A stretch of DNA of 32,839 nt, from contig MU657327.1 in NCBI GenBank assembly GCA_026770575.1, forward strand, positions 10,034 through 42,872, written 5' to 3'. Positions 10,271 through 19,822 of the stretch are shown one piece after another; position 1 is the stretch's first letter, and each line of letters starts with the position of its first letter. Made by a program: the position numbers and the translations under genes. Source of the stretch: Pelagophyceae sp. CCMP2097. Taxonomy: Eukaryota; Sar; Pelagophyceae. Under the pieces are notes generated by a model that was not told the DNA's origin, did not search any database, and saw nothing but the letters and a program-made list of their open reading frames with translations.

Positions 10271-11215
10271 CGGCGGAAGCTTCGCTGTGACTATTGCCGG
10301 CTCCAGAACCTTCAGCCGTCGGACCTCTTCCAAAGCTTAAAAGAGTGCTGCGTCTCATGCGGCTCCAAGCACCTCACTATCCCGGGCTACGCCGAGGCGC
10401 ACGCGCTGCCGAATCTGAGTTTGAATGAAAATGGCAAGGTCCGTTCCTGGCACGCCAACGTCTCGCCGCCGCCGCTGCGGCTGCGAAACTGCCTCGCGTT
10501 CGAGGACCCGCTTCGGCGTAAGCCCGAAGCCGCGGGCGAAGACGTCCGAAAGCTGCTGAAAGCTTGTGGCATAGACTGCTGCTACCACTTCCCGGTGAGT
10601 CGTCGGCGGCTTGTGACGCGGGGCCCTGACGCACCTTTGTTCAGGCGCCGTTCCGCCTCGCCGTCTTCTCGGTGCCCGACGGCGCGCTCGCTGGTGTCTG
10701 CTTCTTCGACGTGCTGACGCGCTACGTCAACGCAGTCGCTGTAAGCGAAACCTTCCGGCGTCACGGCGTCGCTTCAGCGCTCCTCCGCGCCGCGCTCGAA
10801 ATCATCACAGACGCGCAGCCGCACGGCGACCACAAGCCAGCCTCGCTCTACGTCACCGAGAAGAACGTGCGCGCCATCTTTGCCATCTTCGCATCTCGAC
10901 GCGCGCCTCGTTTGGGCTCGAGCGCACCGAAACGCCGCACGCCTCTAGGCGGCGGACCACCCGTTCCTGGTGGAGTTCTACAGGCGCCGCGGCTTCGACA
11001 CGGAGCAGCACCGCGACTGGGGGCTCATGCACCAGGTGGCCGCGGCGAGCGAAGTGGACGAGGCGGACGAGGCGGCCGAGGCGGCGCGGCAACGCGGCGA
11101 CGCGGCGCTTCCGGCGGCGGCGCAGTTTCTGCCCAGCGTGCACGCCTTGGAACAGGCCAAGGAGATGCGGCTCGTCGGGCGGCAGTCGCGGCTGCCGGCG
11201 CAGAGCCTCCGATGA
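10268..11215 (+). CDS. GNAT-family N-acetyltransferase with N-terminal Cys4 motif
   Basis: Proposed exons: 10268-10594, 10645-10866, 10949-11215. All junctions are phase 0, giving 271 aa. The N-terminus has a C-x2-C...C-x2-C pattern (RCDYC and CVSCGSK, about residues 4-27), likely a small zinc ribbon. The GNAT core lies after the first intron: a beta-strand LAGVCFFDVL, the acetyl-CoA binding motif A VSETFRRHGVASALLRAAL (R-x2-G-x-A pyrophosphate loop), and motif B LYVTEKN...VEFYRRRGF, which only becomes continuous when the 82-nt intron (10867-10948) is removed. The C-terminus is Ala/Glu/Asp-rich. The substrate cannot be read from sequence. Its start codon lies in the end of repeat module A. 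Confidence 0.8.
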
Positions 11216-11444
11216 CATCAAGCCGCGTAAGCTTTGAAGAGGGCTCAACGCTCGTCGTCCTCGGGGGCCATCCACGACCGGGTCCTAGAGAGACTCTGCG
11301 GAGGTGATACGCCTCTCCACTCGTGCGTCTTGCTCTCCAACAGAGACTCGGAGGCCCTCTTCCTGCTTCGCTGAAATCCGGCGATATTCCCACATAACTC
11401 GAGCTCGAGCGCTCCAGCTGCAGTCCTGCCCCCCCGGCCCCGCG

Positions 11445-13161
11445 ATGGACAAGCAGCAGCCGAAGAAGCGTGGCGGTTCGCCGGCCGCCGCCGCGGGCGG
11501 CAAGAAGGCCAAGGTCGACAAGGCCGATGTCGCTGGGAAGAAACCTAAGGTCGTCGATGTGGCCCCAGCCGCCGCCGCCGCCGGCAAGAAGACCAAGGAT
11601 GCCGGCAAGAAGCCCAAGGCCGACGTCGCCGCGAAGAAGGCCAACCCGAACCACAACCCGATGCTCGACGAGTTCAACGCGCTCGTGGCGTCGTGGCCTA
11701 AAGACATGGACCGCGTACGTGGCATCCCCTGGGCAAGGCGACTTCCCGGGGACGCGAAGCGCAGGTCCTCGACAACTCGCTCGACGCCGAGAGACGCGGC
11801 GAGCTTTGGGAGAAGATGGGCGAGGTGCGTCGCCTCGTGCGAGGCAGACGCCGCCCTCGGTGGCTCTCGGAGCCTGGCGTCGGACGCTTCCTCAAAATAG
11901 AGCGGCGACGCGCTGCGCTGCAAGTACGCGTGGGCGGTGCCGTCGAAGCACGCTTTAAATATTGTGGCGCACTTCGGGCCCGTTGTGGAAGTCGGCGGCG
12001 GCAAGGGCTACTGGAGCTCGCTCCTCCAAGCCCGAGGCGTCGACGCCATCTGCTACGACGCGCGTGAGTCTTCAGCAAGGCCTCGACGCACCCGAGGGGC
12101 CGCGAGGCTGCGACGCGCCGAGGGCCGCTTCGGCTCGCGGCTGCCCGACGGCGCTCTTAGGTCCGCCCAAGGAGACGTTTTGCGCCGTGTCCGTCGGCGG
12201 GCCCGAGGTGCTTGAGAAGCATTCCGACCGCGCGCTCTTTTTGTGTTACCCGGACGACGGCGCCGTGGCCGACGAGGACGACGACGAAGAAGAGGAAGAA
12301 AAGGACGAAGACGACGAGGAGGACGACGGCGCCGCGGGGTCGCTGGCGCTGAGCTGCCTCCGCGAGTACGAGGGTGATACGGTCATCTTGGTTGGCGAGT
12401 CGTTCCTCAGCGGTAGGCACCGGCGCATCTTTCCAAGACCCAGATCCCGATGAAAGCGGCCTTTGGACCACAGAGGGCCCCGAGAAAGCGGGCCTTTTCT
12501 TCGAGGTCCCCATGCCCTCTCTATATGACCGCCGTGCAGGCTCGCTCGCGCTCGGGTCGGCGCCGTGCAGGCCCCGCGTCTGGGATTATGGTTGGACCCT
12601 CACATGCCGGCGACGACGGAGTCGCGAGCGGCATCAGAGGCGAGGGGCGCTGGCGAATCTTCGTACGCCGGCTGACTGGAAAGAGTGCCTTTTGACCGTC
12701 GTTTCTATACTCTACGGCCCATAGGTTCGGCCGTTCTGCAGACTCGCGGTTCCAAGTCGAGCTCGCCCGCGCCTTCCACCCGATCCTCATCAAGGGCCTC
12801 CCGCGCTGGCCCATCGCCACCGACTGTGCGTGTGTCGCGCCGTTGAAGTGCGCTTCAAACGTCCGTTGTAGGCATCACGGTGTGGCGGCGGACGAAAGTC
12901 GTTGCAGTCGTCTTTGAGAAGGACGAAGAAGACGAAGACGAGGAAGACGGCGAGGCCTGGGCCGACATCCCGACCGACGAGCGCCTCGACTTTGAACTCG
13001 CGGCGCCGTGCTGCCCGAGCCCGCGCCCGCGATGGCTGGGAATCCCCCCACGGCGGGGACGGCGCCGTGATCGGAGGCCTGGGGGCGCCTGGAAGACGCG
13101 AGTCGCGGCCGTGAGACGACGGGTGATGAAAATGGCGGGTGGTGAGAGTGACGTCAACTAG
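11445..13161 (+). CDS. SAM-methyltransferase-like protein with N-terminal Lys/Ala-rich tail and acidic insert
   Basis: Proposed exons: 11445-11714, 11765-11824, 11901-12063, 12161 to about 12411, then another frame to 12533, 12742-12825, 12872-13161. The N-terminus is a repetitive GKK/AKK and Ala-rich tail, perhaps a nuclear or nucleic-acid-contact tail. Core: HFGPVVEVGGGKGYWSSLL (Gly-rich SAM-like loop), GVDAICYDA, RPPKETFCAVSVGG, DRALFLCYPDDG, then an Asp/Glu run of about 25 residues, GDTVILVGES, GTGASF and a late TVWRRTK. This order matches a methyltransferase-like family seen in algae and plants, of unknown substrate. Near 12412 the frame changes by one base: either a 1-nt insertion (AGCGGTAGGC), or a 43-nt intron 12370-12412 that would remove GDTVILVGES. 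The extreme C-terminus after about 13010 is uncertain. Confidence 0.65.
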
Positions 13162-13329
13162 CAGACCTTCCACGCTAGGCCAGCACCTGCTGTGAGCATC
13201 CCACGGAGCGGCCCGCCACGGCGTGCCTCCCGCCGCCCAACCGCGGCAGTGGGGGGCTCGAAATCGACAGGACCCTTGATATCGTAAATTATTATGACGG
13301 CATAGCGAGTCCGGGGGACGGGCACACCG

Positions 13330-14571
13330 TTAGGGTGCAGCATTCCAGAGCCGCGCCTTTCCGTCGTAGCTCGTCGTCAAAACGTGCTTGCCGTCGGGCG
13401 AGAACGCGCAGCTCGTGACGCCTCGGGTGTGCCCCAATAACGTCGTCAGCAGCGCGCCCGTCTCGGCGTCGCAGAGCTGCACTGCTTCGTCTTCCTGGCT
13501 CGCCGTCACGAGGCGCCTGCCGTCGGGCGAGAGCGCGCAAAGCGTGCTGATCGTGCTGCGCCAGTGCCCCCCGACTGTCGTCAGCAGCGCGCCCGTCTTG
13601 GCGTCCCAGAGCCGCACCTTCCCGTCTCTGCTCACCGTCACGACGCGCTTGCCGTTGGGAGAGAACGCGGAGCTGTAGACGTTGCCAGTGCCCTCCTTCT
13701 TGAGCCTCATCTGCAGCGCGCCCGTCTCGGCGTCCCAGAGTCGCGCCGTCTTGTCGTCGCTCGCCGTCACGATGCGCTTGCCGTCGGGCGAGAACGCGCA
13801 GCAATTGACTTCGCCGATGTGACCCTCGAGCGTCGCCTGCAGCTGCAGCACGTCCGTCTCGGCGTCCCAGATCGTCTCGATGCTCCAGATCAGGGCCGTC
13901 TTGTCGTAGCTCCCCGTCATGACGCGCTCGCCGTCGGGCGAGAACGCGCAGCATGTGATCTCGTGGGTGTGCCCCGTGAGCGCCGTCAGCAGCACGCCCC
14001 ACTCGGTGTCCCAGATTAACGCAATCCTGTCCTCGGTAACCGTCACGAGGTATCTGCCGTCGGGCGACAACGCGCAGATGCAGACGAAGCCGGTGAGCCC
14101 CTCGAGCGTCAGCAGCGTGCCCGTCTCGGTGTCCCAGAGCCACGCCGTCCCGTCGTCGGTCGCCGTCGCGATGCGCGTGCAGTCGGGCGAGAGCGCGCAG
14201 CTGACGACGTAGCTGGTGTGCCCCTCGAGCGTCATCAGCAGCGCGCCCGTCTCGGCGTCCCAGAGCCGCGCCGTCCCGTCGTCGCTCGCCGTCGCGATGC
14301 GCGTGCCGTCGGGCGAGAGCGCGCAGGCGTTGACGCCGCCGGTGTGCCCCTCGAGGATCGCCGTGCCCTTGGAAATCCGGCCCTTCCACCGGTCCTCCAG
14401 GATGAGTCTGCGCAGGACCGGCGCCGCGGCCCGGGCCTCGAGAGCGACTTGCGCAGTTACGAGGGACCAGTTGGGTGATCCCGCCAGCCGAAGGATGCGT
14501 GCGCTCAGGTCGCTCTGGAGGAGCCAGAGGGCGCGGTCGGCACCGAGATCGGCGCGCGGGCGCACCTCCAT
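13330..14571 (-). CDS. WD40-repeat protein with eight near-uniform blades
   Basis: Single-exon 413-aa protein. After about 70 residues of N-terminal sequence (MEVRPRADLGADRALWLLQ) there are eight WD40 units with the core GH...V..CA(L/F)SPDG.R..TAS.D.TARLWDAETGALL. Unit 4 has an insertion (SIETIWDAETD) and units 3, 6 and 7 lack parts of the GH or WD signature. The units are very similar to each other at DNA level, which points to recent duplication or gene conversion. Similar runs occur in algal and cyanobacterial WD40 proteins and in NACHT-WD40 proteins, but no NACHT domain is visible here. The fold is a likely beta-propeller scaffold; partners are unknown. The start at 14571 was chosen because upstream codons (open to 14841) are low-complexity. 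Confidence 0.88.
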   Translation of the reverse strand: MEVRPRADLGADRALWLLQSDLSARILRLAGSPNWSLVTAQVALEARAAAPVLRRLILEDRWKGRISKGTAILEGHTGGVNACALSPDGTRIATASDDGTARLWDAETGALLMTLEGHTSYVVSCALSPDCTRIATATDDGTAWLWDTETGTLLTLEGLTGFVCICALSPDGRYLVTVTEDRIALIWDTEWGVLLTALTGHTHEITCCAFSPDGERVMTGSYDKTALIWSIETIWDAETDVLQLQATLEGHIGEVNCCAFSPDGKRIVTASDDKTARLWDAETGALQMRLKKEGTGNVYSSAFSPNGKRVVTVSRDGKVRLWDAKTGALLTTVGGHWRSTISTLCALSPDGRRLVTASQEDEAVQLCDAETGALLTTLLGHTRGVTSCAFSPDGKHVLTTSYDGKARLWNAAP

Positions 14572-14877
14572 CTTCCCTGGTTCGGACCCGCCCCGCCCTT
14601 CGCGGCCGGCGCGCGGCGGCGTTTTTTTAGCGGCGACTCGGACTTTGCGGCGGACACGCCGCGTTCCTCGCGTGGAAGTGGTCGGACTCCTTCGAGCCAC
14701 CCTCGTCTGCCCCGCGGACTCGAGCTGCTGGGAGCACTCTCCAAGGCCTCTGATGTCGACACTGATGAAAGCCCTTTTGCGCTTCGAACGGGCCCGGCAG
14801 CAACAGCGAGGGTCCTTTTCATCACGGATTATCGCGCGCATCGGCGGCGCGCGCGTGGTCGGCGGCGCGGGCCCGCC
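14572..14877. other. Short intergenic stretch between WD40 gene start and GST gene end
   Basis: The frame of the WD40 gene stays open to an ATG at 14841, but the added residues are Arg/Ser/Thr-rich and repeat-free. I see no other feature. It probably holds the WD40 promoter and the GST 3' end. Confidence 0.4.
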
Positions 14878-15899
14878 TTAGAAGTTGGTCTGGGGCCGAG
14901 TGGTGCGCCAGTGCGCAATTTTGGGGTGGTCCTTCACGGCAGCGACGACGGCGGCGAGCCGGTGGCACTTCGCCTGCTCCACGGCGGCGCGGACGCCGTC
15001 CATGTTGTCGAAGAACTCCTCCAGCGTGCAGTAAAAGCAAATGTCGGCGAGGGAAAGTTCGTCCCCGAACATAAACGCCCCCGTCGGCGCCGGCAGCGCC
15101 GCCTCGACCTTGGCCAAGAGGTCCGGGAGGTCCGTGCCGAACCACTTTTCCATGGCAGCGGGTTTGTCGGCCGCGGAAGCGCCGCGCGCCTTTTGGTACG
15201 CGTCCTTCAAATCGCGTTCGTGCTCCACGAACGAGTCAATCACCGCCGCCTCCAAGTCCGTCTTGCCCAGGAAACCATACGTCTTGGCCACGTAGCGCTC
15301 GATGGCCTACACAAAGCGTCGAATGGCCGTCCGCAAAGAGTAAACCCGCACCTTGGACTGGGCAAATTGGACGTCGCCGACTTCTAGGATGGGCACCTTA
15401 CCCATGCTCTTGTTGAACTTGCCCGCCGCCTTGTCCGCGTCGAACTTGGGCCTGAAACGTCGACGTTTGAGATACCGAGCGCCAACCTTTGAGATCACTC
15501 GCTCGAGGAGACCACTCCCTCGAGAAGACCACTTCAGAGGCCCCGCGGGTCGGAAGCAACCCTCTGGGACGTCGGCCGACTGCCCTGTATAGGGCCCCGC
15601 GGCCTATCGTTTCCGGGCGCGGGCCGTCGCCGCTGGAGCGTGGAGTAATCGCCGGGAGTGCCAAAGGCAATCTCGTAGCGGAAGTCCTCGTACTCCGCGC
15701 CCGCCGCGGCGAGCATGTACCTGCAAAATCACGCTCCTCGCGGCCGGCCGCGAGTAGTGCGTCGGGCGTAAGATGCGCCGCGCGTCGTTGGATTCGCGCG
15801 CCGCAATTCCGCCGATGCGTTAGGGGCAAGCCTGACGCACCGCGTCTTCTCGACGACACCCTTGGCGTCGAAGTAGACGAGCTTCATGGTCGGGGCCAT
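14878..15899 (-). CDS. Sigma-type glutathione S-transferase
   Basis: Proposed exons: 15899-15841 (or ATG at 15887), 15720-15631, 15451-15352, 15306-14878, giving 221-225 aa, the usual GST length. N-terminal thioredoxin-like domain: MKLVYFDAKGVVEKTRYMLAA, EYEDFRYEIAFGTPGDYSTLQRP, MGKVPILEVGDVQFAQSKAIERYVA, with the catalytic Tyr of KLVYFDA and the QS glutathione contact. C-terminal helical domain: LADICFYCTLEEFF. Known role: conjugation or reduction using glutathione in stress defence, or prostaglandin/isomerase-type activity in some sigma members. The second intron (15452-15630) has a GC donor if the conserved STL-QRP-KFD junction is to be kept. The other introns are GTGCGT and GTGCGG types. 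Confidence 0.88.
15452..15630 (-). other. Probable GC-AG intron in the GST gene
   Basis: The donor reads CTCCAGCG|GCGACG and the acceptor GTTTCAG|G. No GT dinucleotide in the exon end allows the conserved sequence to continue in frame; the next GT upstream would remove the conserved YEDFRYE block. Length is 179 nt. It is inferred from protein conservation only. Confidence 0.6.
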
Positions 15900-16608
15900 G
15901 ACGGAACGGAGTGGCGAGTATGACTACTATGAGGTTGGCAGTCGGAAAGAACGTTCCAACGCCCGTTAGAACGACGCGGACATAAATATTAGGAAATTCC
16001 GGGCGGCGCACACGCGCAGCGTTGGTAAACCTTTGGTACAACGTTTTGCCCGCGACACGGCGCGTCGAATGCGCCACTCCCGACTTCGGGGAAGCGCGCG
16101 GGCGATGCGAAGCAATACTTTACTTGATACTTACTTTGGCAGATAGGGAATTCCTACTTACTTTGGTATTTACTTGGCATCATGATTCTTTAGCTGGAAA
16201 GTGCTGTATCGCCTTAAAACTCGTATTTTGCCTATGAGTTCTGAACAAGACTTAGTCAAAAAAAGTGAACTTGTCTATCGTCCTAGCAGCGAGTGCCCAC
16301 GGACCCGTGCGGGCGCGCCGCCTCCTTCTCCGGTATCGCTCCGTAGACGCAGCGCTTCGTGAGTCGCCGTTAATCCGCCTCTTCCGTGGGAATATTGCGC
16401 GTCGTGAAAGATCGACGGGCGAAGAGCATGAATCAAACCTGACCGCGCACGGCTCTTCGCCGCTGTTGCCCGGCCGGGACTATGCATGCGAGAGTGAAGC
16501 GCTTCCCATAATTACATCGCGAGTCGCAGTCCCTATCTGTGTTCGCGACCGGAACGTGAGCCGACACTATAGTTGCACTAGGCACTCATCCTCTCGGAAT
16601 TCCTAGAT
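15900..16608. other. Intergenic region, partly AT-rich, with a mobile-element remnant
   Basis: I see no gene. 16110-16290 is noticeably AT-rich relative to the surroundings, with repeated TACTTACTTTGG-like words near 16115-16180, and contains a fragment (16211-16275) of the inverted-repeat element found intact at 28166-28680. GGAATTCCTA occurs at about 16147 and again at 16596, immediately before the MYND gene start. Confidence 0.5.
16211..16275. mobile_element. Remnant of the TA-flanked inverted-repeat element (right end)
   Basis: CGCCTTAAAACTCG...CTATGAGTTCTGAAC...AAAGTGAACTTGTC resembles 28624-28680 and ends at the equivalent of the element terminus, followed by TA as in the full copy. 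No matching left end is visible nearby. Confidence 0.65.
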
Positions 16609-18214
16609 ATGGACGACATGTGGCGCGAGACCGAGGAGGAGGAGGACGACGACGAGTTCTTCGACGCGCAGACGGTGACGCCAGAGGCGAATGTGATCCC
16701 CGAAGTGACGGACGAAAAGCCGCCGCCGCGGCGCCGCGGCCGCGGCGACGCGCCCGCCGCGCCAGACGTCGAAGAGGAGCCCGAGCCGCCGCCGCAGCCG
16801 CGGCCGCGCCGAAGGGCCACCCAGGCCGGCGAAGGGGAAGAGGTGCGTCTCGTGGGTCTGGGCGTCCGTCTTCAAACGCGCATGCCAAATCTCTGCAGGG
16901 CGAGCTGGCTCGGCAGCGGCGCGCGTTGGTCGAGGAGCGCGAGGCACGCATGCGCGACGTGGAGAATCAGTTTGAGCGCGACGCGGCTGCCCTCGAGGCG
17001 GTGGAGGTGCTACGCGCGGCGGCGGCACGCGCGGCCGCCGGCGCCGTCGCTCTCCCCGCGTCCGTGGCGGCGCGGCGCAGCGTGGCGGTCGGCATTGACG
17101 CAACGGCGGCGATGCTGCTGTCGGATGCCATGTGCGTCTGCGGGTCGCCGTCGAAGCACGTTTGCGCGAAATGCCAAGCCCAGCGCTACTGCAGTGAGTT
17201 TTTATGATGCAAAGGCCATCTTGTGATCATGTGCTCGAAAGGCCCTATTATGCCGCTCGGGACCCGTCGACGGTCCACGATTTAGGCCGCGAGTGCCAAG
17301 TGGGCGACTGGCGCGCGCACCAGCGCGAGTGCAAACGCGCGGCCCAAGAGCGCGCTCTCGCTCTGGTCCCCGTGGCGCGCGAGCGGTGCGGGTCCTGCAG
17401 CGAGGCGCTGCCGCTCGGTGACGCGATGCACGCCTACTACGCTTGCTGCGGCAAGTCGTTGTGCGAGGGCTGCACGCGCGCGACCGTCGCCAAGCTGGCC
17501 GGTATCTGCCCCATGTGCGCGGCCGCTCTGCCGCGCAGCGACGTCGAGTACCTGCGCCTGCTCCAGCGCCGGTGCGACGACGGCGACGCCGAGGCGCAGC
17601 ACCGCCTTGGGATGAAGCACCAGCGCGGCGACTGCGGCTTGCGCCCCAACGCCAAGCGCGCCGCAGAGCTCTACGCCCTGGCCGCGCAGCAGGGATTCGC
17701 AAAGGCGCAGTGCGACCTCGCGCACATGTACCAGAGCGCCGACGGCGTCAAGCTCGACTTGGGGCGCGCGGCGGCGCACTTTGCGGCGGCGGCCCATCAG
17801 GGCGACTCCGTCGGCCAGCAGCACCTCGCCGCCATGCTCTACCAGGGCACCGGCGTGCGCAAGGACGCCAAGCGCGCCGTGCACTACTGGCGCCTCGCCG
17901 CGGCGCAGGGCGACCCTAAGGCCCAGGCGTACTTTTGCGGCGTCTGTACCATGAGAGGCGACGCCCAGGGCTTCGCATATCTTGTCCCGACCAGGTTCCT
18001 GGGCGCGTGCTACTTCAAGGGCGAGGGCGTGGAGCGCGACCTCCACGAGGCTTTGCGCCTCGTGCGCCTCGCCACGGCGGCGGGCGTCACGGGGGCGCAG
18101 AAGCACGTCGAGCGCCTCGAGGTGCGTTTCCGCGAGAAAGCGGACCCGCCGAGGCATTCCGAACGAACCGCCGTCCGAACTGCTTCCTAGGCCATCCTGT
18201 CGCGCTCGCGGTGA
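16609..18214 (+). CDS. MYND zinc finger, RING-like and Sel1-repeat protein
   Basis: Proposed exons: 16609-16842, 16899-17193, 17286-18121, and probably 18191-18214. If the last intron (GTGCGT donor at 18122) is retained, the protein stops at 18190 instead. The N-terminus is acidic then Pro/Arg-rich, followed by a short coiled segment (ARQRRALVEEREARMRDVE). The MYND finger CVCGSPSKHVCAKCQAQRYC-SRECQVGDWRAHQREC is completed exactly by removal of the 92-nt intron. Next comes a Cys-rich RING-like stretch (CGSC...CCGKSLCEGC...CPMC), then several Sel1 repeats (AEAQHRLGMKHQRG, AKAQCDLAHMYQSADGV, VGQQHLAAMLYQGTGV, LGACYFKGEGVERD). One Sel1 unit is interrupted by about 20 extra residues near 17935-17995. 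Likely a protein-protein adaptor or ubiquitin-related scaffold; related proteins form large families in some stramenopile algae. Confidence 0.87.
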
Positions 18215-18438
18215 AAAATCACTGAAATAGAGCCCAACGGCGCTTCCGCGTCTACGAAGCGGCGCGCCGGGCCCGCTCGGCGACGTTGCGCGCTGGGCGC
18301 ACGTGGCCGGGACTCCGCCGTCGGAGAGCCGCACGTAACTTACGAGTTTCCAGCGAACCGCACGCTTTGGAGGACACGTCGAGGCTTGCGTGCCACACGT
18401 AACTTAGAAGTGACGCTTCCGTGCGCGGGCGATCCTGC

Positions 18439-19029
18439 TCAGAGAGGAGCGCCGAGCGCGCCGACGGAAGCTAGAGTGTCTCGAGTCGACGGCGAGTGTC
18501 TCGAGTCGCCTCGCCGTCGCCTCTCGCAGCATGAGTGAGGGCGACTCACTGGTAAACGTCTGGAGCAGGAAGAGCGCCAAGATGAGTGAGACGTCGAACC
18601 CGAAGATGGGCGGGATGAGCCCGCGGAAGAGCTTGAGAAAGGGCTCCGTCACCGTAAAGATGGGCTGCAGCAGCGCCACGCCCTGGGCCTGCGGGAACCA
18701 GGAGAGCAGGACTCTGGCCGTGATGAGGATGTTGTACACGCCGAGGAAGTTGACCGTGCCGCCGAGCTACATGGAAAGCGAGTCGACATCGATGGGAAGC
18801 GTCGACCGCGCGGCCGTAAACACACACACGCGCTCACCACGACGGCCTCGACGACGGAGTCGCCCGGGATGACCATGTGCCGCGCCGTGGAAACGCGGCC
18901 CTGCGCCGTCGGCGCGGTGAGGGGCGAGGCGTGCGGTGAGCGCAGCGACTTGACCGGCGCAAAACCATACGACACGCCGGCGCACGCCAGCACCAATAGC
19001 GCCGACAGCGCGGCGCAGGCTCCCCTCAT
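18439..19029 (-). CDS. Plastid-targeted YggT-family membrane protein
   Basis: Proposed exons: 19029-18838, 18766-18550, 18470-18439. Phases agree, giving 146 aa. The N-terminus MRGACAALSALLVLACAGVSYGFAPV is a signal peptide ending in a GFAP site, followed by a Ser/Arg/Thr-rich transit-like stretch. A Phe at +1 after signal cleavage is the known import signature of red-lineage secondary plastids. The mature part has GGTVNFLGVYNILITARVLLSWFP, PIFTVTEPFLKLFRGLIPP and LILALFLLQTFTTSVGALG, typical YggT (YCF19-like) with two membrane spans. The final short exon was chosen because it restores the family tail; without it the reading runs into basic junk. Family role: thylakoid or membrane biogenesis in chloroplasts. 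It is transcribed away from the cyclophilin gene with 157 bp between starts. Confidence 0.87.
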
Positions 19030-19186
19030 CGTGGCGGCGGCGGCGGCGGAGTCAAGTTGATCCAGTCGACGTGAGATCGTCTCTGACTCGTTTCGGCGAG
19101 CGGAATTAGCTCTGTGTTTCAGCGATCATTCCAAAAGGTTGAGACGCACGCGCCGCCCGTGACGCCCGCGGGCCTTCTTTGTCACT

Positions 19187-19780
19187 ATGGCGGCCCGCTC
19201 TTTGCTGGCGCTGGTTTGCGCCTGCGCGGCAGCGGCGGCGCCGGCGCATTACACGGTCACGTTTGAGACGGACGGCGGCGCCATAATCGTCGCGGTGGAC
19301 CGCGATTTAGCGCCTCTCGGCGCGGACCGCCTGTACGCCACGGTCAGCGCCGGGTTTTACAACGACTCGGCGTTCTTCCGCGTCGTGCCCGGCTTCGTGA
19401 CGCAGTTTGGGATCAGCGGCTCTGCGGCTGAGAATGCGCAGTGGCTCCACTCCTCCATCGACGACGACCCCGTCCTTTCGACCAACGGCGCCGGTACTCT
19501 AGCGTTCGCCACCGAGGGCCCGAACTCGCGCACGACGCAGCTCTTCTTCAACTTGAAGAACAACGCCGTCTTGGACAGCATGGGGTTTTCGCCTTTTGGC
19601 AAGATCATTTCGGGTCTCGCAGTTGCGGAAAACATGTTCAACCCCACGCCCTCCGACGACGGCGGGGTGGACCAGCAGAGCTACGAGGAAAAAGGCAACG
19701 CCTGGGTTCGAAAGACTTTCCCGGGCATCCAGTTCATCACCGGAGCATTTGTGAAGGAAGAGACCGAGGCGACCATGTGA
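19187..19780 (+). CDS. Secretory-pathway cyclophilin-type peptidyl-prolyl isomerase
   Basis: Single-exon 197-aa protein. The signal peptide MAARSLLALVCACAAAAAPA is followed by a cyclophilin-like domain: VTFETDGGAIIVAVDRDLAPLGADRLY, FFRVVPGFVTQFGISG, GAGTLAFATEGPNSRTTQLFFNL, FSPFGKIISGLAVAENMF. The catalytic Arg of FFRVVPGF and the Gln after it are present; the F-x-x-x-Q active-site pattern is partly altered compared with cyclophilin A. Expected role: proline isomerisation during folding in the ER or endomembrane system, or in the plastid intermembrane route if the presequence is bipartite (no clear transit peptide is seen). The stop is only 42 bp from the stop of the convergent repair gene. 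Confidence 0.88.
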   Translation: MAARSLLALVCACAAAAAPAHYTVTFETDGGAIIVAVDRDLAPLGADRLYATVSAGFYNDSAFFRVVPGFVTQFGISGSAAENAQWLHSSIDDDPVLSTNGAGTLAFATEGPNSRTTQLFFNLKNNAVLDSMGFSPFGKIISGLAVAENMFNPTPSDDGGVDQQSYEEKGNAWVRKTFPGIQFITGAFVKEETEATM

Positions 19781-19822
19781 ACTTTGGAATCTCGTGTACA
19801 TAATTGATTCATACTACCTTTG

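Noticed and set aside
13330..14571. NACHT-WD40 (STAND) immune-type protein
   Set aside because: No NACHT or P-loop segment precedes the WD40 units in this or neighbouring frames.
17282..18334. 350-codon minus-strand frame opposite the Sel1 repeats
   Set aside because: Antisense of a repetitive GC-rich coding region; the apparent repeats mirror the Sel1 codons.
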